Positions 1 through 5,806 of a DNA stretch of 6,515 nt are shown in pieces. The position numbers and the translations under genes were made by a program. Under the pieces are notes generated by a model. That model did no database searches. It was given only the letters and a program-made list of their open reading frames with translations, and was not told where the DNA came from. Origin of the DNA: Tatlockia sp. (GTDB lineage: Bacteria > Cyanobacteriota > Cyanobacteriia > Cyanobacteriales > Chroococcidiopsidaceae); contig JACCVJ010000263.1 in assembly GCA_013698215.1 (NCBI GenBank), forward strand, positions 1-6,515, written 5' to 3'. Within the stretch, counting starts at the first letter, position 1. Each line of letters begins with the position of its first letter.

Positions 1-137
1 GCTTCGCGCATTACCATTTGTTGATATAGCTTGACTAAAAAGTCTTGAGCTTGTTCGTGGCTCATTTGCTGTACTTGAGTTTCAAAGGAGCGAATGCTGA
101 ACTGTTGTTCTAGTGATAGTTCAATTGGGTTACTCAT
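1..137 (-). CDS. nblA: NblA phycobilisome degradation protein, 3' part outside the window
   Basis: NblA is a small adaptor that targets phycobilisomes for proteolysis during nutrient starvation, working with a Clp protease chaperone. Only the first 45 codons are visible, because the gene leaves the window at base 1. The peptide begins MSNPIELSLEQQFSIRSFE, then reads TQVQQMSHEQAQDFLVKL and YQQMVMREA, which is the conserved NblA helical core. NblA proteins are usually about 60 residues, so roughly 15 C-terminal residues are missing. The ATG at 135-137 is preceded by GGAG (minus strand of 144-147) at 6-base spacing, a good ribosome binding site that fixes the start. The ABC1 gene lies upstream on the same strand, but 319 bases and a terminator-like hairpin separate them, so nblA is probably transcribed from its own starvation-controlled promoter. 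Identification rests on recalled family sequence and is strong. Confidence 0.93.
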   Translation of the reverse strand, partial: MSNPIELSLEQQFSIRSFETQVQQMSHEQAQDFLVKLYQQMVMRE

Positions 138-219
138 GATTGACTCCAACAAAAAATATAAAGACGTGGATAGCATTTCTGCTCACAAGCTTGGCACTTT
201 GTCAAAATTAACCTTGCTG

Positions 220-248
220 TATTAACAAATATAACAACTATTTGACAA
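220..248 (-). promoter_or_regulatory. Candidate nblA promoter
   Basis: Reading leftward, TTGTCA (243-248) is followed after 17 bases by TTAATA (220-225). The -35 hexamer matches the sigma70 consensus at 5 of 6 positions, and the -10 hexamer at only 3 of 6. Transcription would begin near 213 and give a leader of about 75 bases before the nblA ATG. A second, perfect TTGACA lies at 200-205 on the same strand but has no well-spaced -10 box. nblA genes often have several start sites, so this is one candidate only. Confidence 0.3.
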
Positions 249-322
249 AATGCACCTACTTCTAAATGTGTAATTCCATATAAACCTTAAGAGATAAATT
301 TAACAATGGGGTTAATACGGAA

Positions 323-336
323 AACTACAGGTAGTT
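323..336. repeat. 14-bp inverted repeat AACTAC-AG-GTAGTT
   Basis: Two perfect 6-bp arms (323-328 and 331-336) are separated by AG. An overlapping alternative pairing is CTACA (325-329) with TGTAG (336-340). It lies about 190 bases upstream of the nblA start codon and outside any gene. It could be an operator, but a palindrome of this size also arises by chance. Confidence 0.35.
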
Positions 337-379
337 GTAGCAAGTTGATAAGCTTAAGAATGCTCAAACTGAACAAAGC

Positions 380-395
380 TAAGTATATGTACTTA
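380..395. repeat. 16-bp inverted repeat TAAGTA-TATG-TACTTA
   Basis: Perfect 6-bp arms at 380-385 and 390-395 flank TATG. The repeat sits directly beyond the T-run of the ABC1 terminator-like hairpin and about 245 bases upstream of nblA. Its symmetry suits a dimeric regulator, but I cannot name one. The arm spacing does not fit NtcA, which needs 8 bases between GTA and TAC. Confidence 0.4.
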
Positions 396-431
396 AAAAA
401 ATCCACCACAGAGAATTATCGGCGGCGGACT
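395..431 (-). terminator. Probable intrinsic terminator of the ABC1 gene
   Basis: On the minus strand AGTCCGCC (431-424) can pair with GGTGGATT (407-400). This gives an 8-bp stem with two G-U pairs and a 16-base loop. The 3' arm runs into seven consecutive T residues (401-395). The hairpin begins 26 bases after the TAG stop of the ABC1 gene. The T-tract and GC-rich core fit an intrinsic terminator, but the large loop and wobble pairs lower certainty. Confidence 0.5.
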
Positions 432-456
432 GGGAAATAATTAGTAGCTGAAGTAA

Positions 457-2199
457 CTAAAATGTTTTATCGTAGCGATCGAGTTGGACGATAGTTTTAA
501 TCAAGACAAATCCTAAAGCCCCCGCAGCAGTTGCCGCGACAGCCGCCAACCACAGATAATGATTAATTAGCAGTAAAGTGGCAGATAGCGTCAATGTACT
601 AGCTACCAAAGCATAGATAGTCGCTAAGGCGATATTGCTTTGACGACGCATCAGGCGCTCGGTTTCAATGGAACGGACTCGCATCCGAAGATCGCCGCGT
701 TCTAGCTTGTCTAGAGTGTCTTCTAACCGTCGCGGTAAGCCTAACGCAGTATTGCCCACTTGCGCCGCTTGACGACCTAATTCATTGAGAAAAGTATTGC
801 CTTGCGAACCATTGCCGTTTGTCATAATTTCCATTGCAAAAGGTTTTGCAACCTCCATAAAACTAAATTCTGGATCTAAACCTTTCCCCACACCTTCTAA
901 TGTTGAAAAAGCTCTCATCACAAAGGTAAAAGTAGCAGGAAAGCGGAAAGGCTGATCGTAAGCAATCTCGTAAAGATCCTCACTAATGGCGCTGACGGAT
1001 TGATTCTCAAACGGTTGATCCATAAAGTGATCTAACATATACTGAATCGAGCGCCGAACTGGACCCATATCATCAGTAGGTGCGATCGCCCCCAGTTCAA
1101 CTAAAGAAGCAACTACTTGATTGGCATCTTTTTGAGCAATACCAAACAGTGTTTTCATTAATTGCTCTCGAACTCCTGTCCGAATTTGGCCCATCATCCC
1201 AAAATCGTAAAAAATTAACGAACCATCAGGACTAACAGCAAGATTACCAGGGTGAGGATCGGCGTGGAAAAACCCATGATTGAGCAACTGTCTTAAGTAA
1301 GATTCCGCACCTTGACGGGCTAAAAGCTTACGGTCTAAACCCGCCGCTTCCAAGGCTTCGTAGTGACTAATTTTAATGCCTGGGAGGTATTCTAAAGTCA
1401 GCACTCTAGGCGAAGTGTAACGCCAATAAACTCGCGGTACTTTTACCCAGTTGTGGTCACGGAAATTGCGGCGAAAGGTGTCCGCGTTGCGCCCTTCATT
1501 TAAGTATTCTATTTCTTCCCATAAAATTCGGCAGCATTCCTCATAAATGCCTAGCCAATCTCTACCTTTACCCCATTCTGGATGACTTTGAAAGTAACGA
1601 GTAATGGTTTTGAGAATAGTTAAATCGATTTCAAATAATTTTTTTAAGCCGGGGCGTTGAACTTTAACCGCGACAATTTCTCCCGAATGGAGGGTCGCTT
1701 TATGAACTTGACCTAAACTAGCGGCGGCGATGGGAATTTGCTCGAAGGATTGGAATAATTCGGGTAAAGTCTTTCCCAACTCCTGCTCGATAATTGCTTT
1801 GGTTTGCTCGTAACTAAAAGCCGGAACTTTGTCTTGAAGTTTGGCAAGTTCGTTAACGTATTCGCTAGGGAATAAATCGGCGCGAGTAGAGAATAATTGA
1901 CCGACTTTAATAAACGTTGGTCCCAACTCCAGCAAGGTGTTACGAATCCAAACAGCTTGTTCAATCCGTCTAGCCTTGCGTTTTTCTTCGGTCACTCCAC
2001 CGGGATAACTCCAAGACTTTTTGTTGAGCCAAAAACCTGTCATTAAAGACAGCACAAACGACCATATGTCAAAGAATCGCCGATTTCGAGAGTAATTGTC
2101 TCGATTCCAGCGATAGGAATTATCTTTATACACCATCGAACTACGCTTGAGGTTGCTTTTAGTTTTGATGGAATTTTTGACAGGTGGAGAAAGAGACAC
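457..2199 (-). CDS. ABC1/UbiB (AarF, ADCK) family atypical kinase-like membrane protein
   Basis: The 580-residue protein has the UbiB/ADCK fold markers in order: KVGQ at 98-101 (family KxGQ motif), the Ala-rich loop AAASLGQVH at 158-166 that replaces the usual glycine loop, VAVK with Lys179, the acidic helix around Glu228-Glu235, HADPHPGN at 312-319 (catalytic-loop Asp314, Asn319), and YDFG with metal-binding Asp332. Two hydrophobic segments near 523-545 and 549-568 should anchor the C-terminus in the membrane. Bacterial members support quinone synthesis, and plastid relatives act in prenylquinone and plastoglobule metabolism. A plastoquinone or tocopherol-linked role is inference, so no symbol is given. 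The GTG start has AGGA (2206-2209) six bases upstream. An in-frame ATG at 2134-2136 would remove 21 basic residues but lacks a good ribosome binding site. The hairpin at 395-431 probably ends transcription. Confidence 0.93.
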   Translation of the reverse strand: MSLSPPVKNSIKTKSNLKRSSMVYKDNSYRWNRDNYSRNRRFFDIWSFVLSLMTGFWLNKKSWSYPGGVTEEKRKARRIEQAVWIRNTLLELGPTFIKVGQLFSTRADLFPSEYVNELAKLQDKVPAFSYEQTKAIIEQELGKTLPELFQSFEQIPIAAASLGQVHKATLHSGEIVAVKVQRPGLKKLFEIDLTILKTITRYFQSHPEWGKGRDWLGIYEECCRILWEEIEYLNEGRNADTFRRNFRDHNWVKVPRVYWRYTSPRVLTLEYLPGIKISHYEALEAAGLDRKLLARQGAESYLRQLLNHGFFHADPHPGNLAVSPDGSLIFYDFGMMGQIRTGVREQLMKTLFGIAQKDANQVVASLVELGAIAPTDDMGPVRRSIQYMLDHFMDQPFENQSVSAISEDLYEIAYDQPFRFPATFTFVMRAFSTLEGVGKGLDPEFSFMEVAKPFAMEIMTNGNGSQGNTFLNELGRQAAQVGNTALGLPRRLEDTLDKLERGDLRMRVRSIETERLMRRQSNIALATIYALVASTLTLSATLLLINHYLWLAAVAATAAGALGFVLIKTIVQLDRYDKTF

Positions 2200-2299
2200 T
2201 CGAATTCCTAATCTTTATTTTTGCAGGAGGTCAGAAATAAATACAATGAGATGTTTTAAGGTAAATCCCTACAAACATAAATCTAATTTTTGTCTCCAC

Positions 2300-2623
2300 T
2301 TAGATAGAACTACTACGGTGGCGTTGTAATTCGGCTCTTAGTAGCGCAATTTCGGCTCTAAGTTCATCGACGGTTGCTTGTACGTCCATCGATGGAGAAC
2401 TGGGAGAAGAATACGTTGTAGTGCTACCACTAGAACTACTGGCTGCTTCTCGGTTGGCGCGTTCTATAACTTCCGTCGTAAATTGGCGCAGGCGTTCGCG
2501 CTGTTCTGCATCAAATTTACCTAGTTCGCTTAAAGCATCGGTTAAAGCGTTTTCTAAATGTTCATTAGCAATTTCAGCTACAGCCCGACCAACAAAAAAG
2601 GCATGAATCAAAGGATTAGTCAT
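2300..2623 (-). CDS. Small conserved cyanobacterial protein (DUF6825-like), unknown function
   Basis: The 107-residue product begins MTNPLIHAFFVGRAVAEIA and has three parts: a helical N-terminal domain at 1-60 with the segment DALSELGKFDAEQRERLRQF, a Ser/Thr/Pro-rich linker at 61-78, and a C-terminal helix at 80-103 with Leu spacing typical of a coiled coil (VDELRAEIALLRAEL). I recognise it as a conserved cyanobacterial family that I believe is catalogued as DUF6825. No activity is known to me. There is no signal peptide and no convincing transmembrane helix. An in-frame GTG at 2636-2638 would add five residues, but I prefer the ATG at 2621-2623 because family members, as I recall them, start at M-x-NPL. 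GGAG lies 14 bases upstream of that ATG, which is far. The gene follows the tRNA nucleotidyltransferase on the same strand and precedes the ABC1 gene. Confidence 0.8.
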   Translation of the reverse strand: MTNPLIHAFFVGRAVAEIANEHLENALTDALSELGKFDAEQRERLRQFTTEVIERANREAASSSSGSTTTYSSPSSPSMDVQATVDELRAEIALLRAELQRHRSSSI

Positions 2624-2651
2624 AGGTTGTTTCTGCACTCCATACGCAAAG

Positions 2652-2657
2652 ATTATA
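2652..2657 (-). promoter_or_regulatory. Perfect -10 box TATAAT upstream of the DUF6825-like gene
   Basis: The minus strand reads TATAAT exactly here, 28 bases before the ATG at 2623. The -35 position at 17-base spacing is GGCGGC (2675-2680), which does not match, and there is no TGn extension. If used, transcription would start near 2645 with a leader of about 20 bases. It is plausible as an internal or activator-dependent promoter that separates this gene from the upstream nucleotidyltransferase. Confidence 0.35.
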
Positions 2658-2736
2658 GCTTGCTTGTCTAGGTCGCCGCCTCCACCATAGTAAAGATTGA
2701 GGTAGCATCAGAAAATTTAAACTTCTTTACTTTACT

Positions 2737-5394
2737 TTACAATGGATAGCGAACAGATAAAAACTTTTCGGCGCTAGGGCGATCGCATATTATTCCGTCT
2801 AAGGTCGCCGCTAGTAATTCTGTTAATATTTGCCGAAACTGCGGACTTGGTTTGTAGCCTAGCTTTTTCAGGTCATCGCCATTAAGGGGCGCTTGAATAT
2901 TTGCCCAGCAATTAAGGTACAGCCATATTTGACGGCGGATAATTTTAGGCGTGCGTACCACTAGCAAAATTAAAGTAGCATCATTGTAGGGTTGCAAGAG
3001 TTGCACTACTTGACTTTTGGGCGACGTAGGCAGTAATTCTCTAACTTTTGCTTCCGCCGCATCTAGATTTACTAATCTTTTAATGCTGTCATCGGGCAAT
3101 TGCAAGTTTTTGGCAACTAAACCGCGCTCTTTAGGGGGTAAGTGAGCAATTAATACTTCTAATCGTAGTAACCAATTAGAAAGGCGATCGCCTTTTAATA
3201 GTTCTAAAAGCCGTAATTGCTGCCATAAAGAGCGATTTACGCTTAAATCTGGGTGAATGCACTTTGTAGCATCTAAATCACTCAGTAAGCGTAACCCAGC
3301 CTGCCAATAGGGCGATTGGAGGAGATATTTTAATTCGCTGCGGAGACGAGTTTGCAAGGCGGGTCTAGTTTTATGATCTGATTGGTTATAAACGCCGCTA
3401 GAAATGGCGTAACGAATATACTCAATACTACGCTGTTCAATTTCAAACCCCAAGCGCACGGCAAAACGGACAGCGCGATAAATTCTTGTCGGATCTTCAA
3501 TAAAACTATTGGCGTGTAAAACTCGAATTTGCCTAGCTTGTAAATCCCGCATTCCGCCAAAAAAGTCTAACAACTCACCCGCACGAGGATTAGTTAAGCG
3601 CATAGCTAGAGCATTAATTGTAAAGTCGCGCCGATACAAGTCTTGGCGAATAGAACTTGCTTCAACTTCAGGATTTGCCGCCGGATAAGGATAAAATTCA
3701 GTCCGAGCGGTAGCAATATCTACCCATAAGGAATCTAAAATTGGGTCGTTATGCCACAACAAAGCCGCAGTTTGAAAAGCGCCATGAATTTCTAATCGGG
3801 CTTGGGGGTAAGATTTTTGTAAAGCTTGAGCAAGTTCGATCCCTGCGCCTACATCGGTTGCGTTGTGAAAGCCATCAACTACTAAATCGATATCTTGAAT
3901 CAAAATCTCAGCTTCCCCTGGAGCTAATAATAAGTCTCGGACAGCACCACCAACTAGATACAAATGCCAGCCGCGTTGTTCTGCTGCTGTAGAAGCCTTT
4001 GTCAGTAGAGTTTGTAAAGCCGGATTTAGACGACTATTTAGTAAACTAAGCAGCGAGTAATTAACAACGAGGGAGTTATCAGCATTTTGGATTTTTCGGG
4101 TTTTTTCTTGGTGCATTTCCCGCAAAATATCGGTGCGCGTAACTATACCTACCAATTGTCCAGCTTTTAAAACAGGTAAGCGTCCAATATCGTAAGTCAC
4201 TATCAATTCTTGGATTTCTGGTAACGTGGTGGTAGGACTAATAGTTTTTATGCTTGTAGTCATGTAACCCTTAACTGGGGCGTGACTAAAGCCATGATGC
4301 AAAGCAATATCAATATCTCGCCGCGAGACAACCCCGACTAATTTACCTACCGCATCAACTACTGATAAGCCCGAATGACCGTAGCGCAAAAGAATCCTTT
4401 GCGCCTCAGCAATGGTAGTTTCAGGCAATATAGTCCGAACGGGAGATGACATTAATTCTCTCGCTGTAGGTGGCTGGGGAATTTGGTTAGTAAAAGTGTC
4501 TATCAGTTGCTTTAAAGTTTTTTCTGGGTTTACTCCTCGCAGGGACAAAGACGCTGCTTGAGAATGACCGCCCCCGCCCATTGGTTGAAACAAAGTATTT
4601 AAGTTTGTTTGGGGAATATGCGATCGCCCAATTACTGTTAGCTTATCTTCATAGTTTGCCCCTAAAAGCATTGCATTGGTTTCGGTTAGCTGCATTAATT
4701 GGGAAATGAACCCTGATAAACCTGGTACGCGATCGTCAGTTTTGAGCATTAACCAACCAACGCTGTAGCCGTCGATTTTAATGGTTTCTAGGCTGTTAAG
4801 TGCGATCGGCAATAGTGACTGTAATTGCTTGGATAAACCCGGCTCTAAGTAATCATTAACCATCGCTAAGGAGGCTTTTTGCCCAATCAACCACGCTAAA
4901 GCTTGAGCATCTCGCGCCGTAGATTGGGCAAAGGTCAAAGAACCCGTATCGACATGAATACCTAAAGCCATAACTGTAGCTTCAGCAACAGTGAGGTCAA
5001 TATTAGCAGCTTGCAATTGTTCGACAATTAACGTTGTAGTTGCACCAACGTCAGCTATTTTTGTTTCTGTAGCGGGAATATCTAGCTGAGTATCCAAATG
5101 ATGGTCGTAAACGATTATAGAGTCCAACTGCGGCAAATCTAACCATTGGGCAGCAACTCCCAGGCGATCGCGCTTTTGCGTATCTACCACTGCTAACCGT
5201 TTTATTTGTGCTGGATTGACGGCGCGGCGCTCGATAATGGCATACTCATTTTTATGTAGTGCCAAAAAATCCCGCACTACCTGATGACAGCCACCAGGGA
5301 TGACAATTCGGCTACCTGGCAATAAGCGCGTCAAACCTACTGCTGCTCCCAACGTGTCAAAATCGGCGGTGGTATGGCACAAAATTAGATCCAT
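2737..5394 (-). CDS. Multidomain tRNA nucleotidyltransferase: DHH + DHHA1 + two CBS + class II poly(A)-polymerase/CCA-adding domain
   Basis: The 885-residue protein has four blocks. A DHH phosphoesterase (about 1-180) keeps its metal ligands: H7, D11/D13, D71, DHH at 97-99 and D149. A DHHA1 domain carries GGGGH at 273-277. Two CBS modules span about 311-365 and 374-428. A class II nucleotidyltransferase follows from about 475: GGAVRD at 482-487, catalytic D501/D503 in DIDLVV, RRDFTINAL at 588-596, EDPTR at 633-637 (nucleotide-selecting motif D), then a helical tRNA-binding body ending in LNGDDLKKLGY near 837-847. This part adds C and/or A to tRNA 3' ends. In Synechocystis the CC- and A-adding steps are split between two enzymes, so full CCA activity cannot be assumed and I give no symbol. 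The DHH part resembles small-RNA or nucleotide phosphoesterases. The ATG has only a weak ribosome binding site. It is divergent from psbZ, 130 bases away. Confidence 0.93.
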   Translation of the reverse strand: MDLILCHTTADFDTLGAAVGLTRLLPGSRIVIPGGCHQVVRDFLALHKNEYAIIERRAVNPAQIKRLAVVDTQKRDRLGVAAQWLDLPQLDSIIVYDHHLDTQLDIPATETKIADVGATTTLIVEQLQAANIDLTVAEATVMALGIHVDTGSLTFAQSTARDAQALAWLIGQKASLAMVNDYLEPGLSKQLQSLLPIALNSLETIKIDGYSVGWLMLKTDDRVPGLSGFISQLMQLTETNAMLLGANYEDKLTVIGRSHIPQTNLNTLFQPMGGGGHSQAASLSLRGVNPEKTLKQLIDTFTNQIPQPPTARELMSSPVRTILPETTIAEAQRILLRYGHSGLSVVDAVGKLVGVVSRRDIDIALHHGFSHAPVKGYMTTSIKTISPTTTLPEIQELIVTYDIGRLPVLKAGQLVGIVTRTDILREMHQEKTRKIQNADNSLVVNYSLLSLLNSRLNPALQTLLTKASTAAEQRGWHLYLVGGAVRDLLLAPGEAEILIQDIDLVVDGFHNATDVGAGIELAQALQKSYPQARLEIHGAFQTAALLWHNDPILDSLWVDIATARTEFYPYPAANPEVEASSIRQDLYRRDFTINALAMRLTNPRAGELLDFFGGMRDLQARQIRVLHANSFIEDPTRIYRAVRFAVRLGFEIEQRSIEYIRYAISSGVYNQSDHKTRPALQTRLRSELKYLLQSPYWQAGLRLLSDLDATKCIHPDLSVNRSLWQQLRLLELLKGDRLSNWLLRLEVLIAHLPPKERGLVAKNLQLPDDSIKRLVNLDAAEAKVRELLPTSPKSQVVQLLQPYNDATLILLVVRTPKIIRRQIWLYLNCWANIQAPLNGDDLKKLGYKPSPQFRQILTELLAATLDGIICDRPSAEKFLSVRYPL

Positions 5395-5524
5395 GCTGGC
5401 AAAAATTCTTTCTCTACTCTTACCTTCTATATTGGTGCAATTTCTGATAGCGTAACTATAGGAAATGCTAGTAACATAGCTTGCTTTATACTCAATTTTT
5501 TTTGCCCCTCTAGGAGAAATATCA
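5395..5524. promoter_or_regulatory. Divergent promoter region between the nucleotidyltransferase gene and psbZ
   Basis: For psbZ the best -10 is TATACT at 5487-5492 (5 of 6). It has no recognisable -35 at 16-18 bases and predicts a start near 5499 and a leader of about 25 bases that contains a T8 run (5496-5503). The psbZ ribosome binding site AGGAG is at 5512-5516, eight bases before the ATG. Leftward, TATAGT (minus strand of 5455-5460) is a possible -10 for the nucleotidyltransferase gene, also without a -35. The missing -35 elements could mean activator or group 2 sigma factor use, but that is inference. Confidence 0.4.
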
Positions 5525-5716
5525 ATGTTTACAATCCTATTTCAGATTGCTTTATTGGCCTTAGTTGGCTTATCCTTTGCAATGGTTGTTGGTGTTCCTG
5601 TTGCCTATGCAACTCCCCAAAGCTGGAACGAATCTAAAAAATTGCTCTGGCTAGGCTCTTTTGCTTGGATTGGGCTAGTATTTTTGGTAGGTGCTTTAAA
5701 CTTTTTAGTAGCTTAA
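5525..5716 (+). CDS. psbZ: Photosystem II reaction centre protein PsbZ (Ycf9)
   Basis: PsbZ is a small thylakoid membrane subunit at the edge of the photosystem II core near CP43, PsbK and Ycf12, where it helps stabilise the complex and its antenna contacts. The 63-residue product matches the family's usual length of about 62. It has two transmembrane helices, about 3-28 and 39-61, joined by a short polar turn with PQSWNESKK at 31-39. The N-terminus MFTILFQIALLALVGLSF and the WNESKKL turn are characteristic. There is no cleavable signal peptide, as expected. The ATG is set by AGGAG eight bases upstream. ribH follows on the same strand after 90 bases, an arrangement I recall from other cyanobacteria including Synechocystis, so partial co-transcription is likely. 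Confidence 0.96.
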   Translation: MFTILFQIALLALVGLSFAMVVGVPVAYATPQSWNESKKLLWLGSFAWIGLVFLVGALNFLVA

Positions 5717-5725
5717 GTTAGCCTG

Positions 5726-5776
5726 TAGCTATTAGCTCGTGTCTGAGTCGGCAATTGCTCCTAAAGCTAATAGCTA
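5726..5776 (+). repeat. 12-bp perfect inverted repeat between psbZ and ribH
   Basis: TAGCTATTAGCT (5726-5737) pairs perfectly with AGCTAATAGCTA (5765-5776), with a 27-base loop. The right arm extends into a tandem heptamer AGCTAAT x2 (5765-5778), and the loop holds the 8-bp palindrome GCAATTGC (5751-5758). In RNA it would form an AU-rich stem starting 10 bases after the psbZ stop. No T-run follows directly, so it is not a standard intrinsic terminator. It could protect the psbZ transcript end, attenuate readthrough into ribH, or be a copy of a dispersed cyanobacterial short repeat. Confidence 0.7.
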
Positions 5777-5806
5777 ATGTTTGTATTATTTATGTGAGAG
5801 AGATTG

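Larger units (their letters stand above)
138..456 (-). other. Gap between the ABC1 gene and nblA; regulatory region, no convincing gene
   Basis: This 319-base AT-rich gap holds the terminator-like hairpin of the ABC1 gene (395-431), two short perfect inverted repeats (380-395 and 323-336), candidate nblA promoter hexamers (220-248) and the nblA ribosome binding site (144-147). There are two near matches to the NtcA consensus GTA-N8-TAC: TGTA-N8-TAAA read on the plus strand at 269-284, and GTA-N8-TAT read on the minus strand at 315-328. Each has one mismatch in the core, and neither is placed about 22 bases before an obvious TAN3T box. NtcA control of nblA is known in some cyanobacteria, but the sites here are only suggestive. 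Confidence 0.6.

Noticed and set aside
306..440. A 44-codon plus-strand ORF (ATG at 306, TAA at 438) encoding a very basic peptide in the ABC1-nblA gap
   Set aside because: It has no good ribosome binding site, overlaps the minus-strand terminator-like hairpin, resembles no family I know, and an ORF of this length is common by chance in such DNA. Ribosome profiling could overturn this.
1713..1964. Out-of-frame ORFs inside the large genes (also 2421-2606, 3330-3560, 3741-3992 and 6002-6190)
   Set aside because: They are shadows of the ABC1, DUF6825-like, nucleotidyltransferase and ribH genes, whose real frames carry clear family motifs.
2147..2329. A 60-codon plus-strand ORF spanning the gap between the ABC1 and DUF6825-like genes
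   Set aside because: It overlaps the coding ends of both minus-strand genes, shows no recognisable domain, and reads the antisense of confident genes.
2636..2638. GTG as the start of the DUF6825-like protein
   Set aside because: Its upstream GGA touches the start codon, leaving no spacing, and as I recall them family members begin at the M-x-NPL sequence five residues later.
2725..2739. Three copies of CTTTA at the end of the nucleotidyltransferase gene
   Set aside because: This is a short simple-sequence run that includes the stop codon, too small to call a functional repeat.
5804..5806. TTG as an upstream start for ribH
   Set aside because: It is directly adjacent to an ATG, adds only one residue, and sits closer to the AGAGAG ribosome binding site than is usual.
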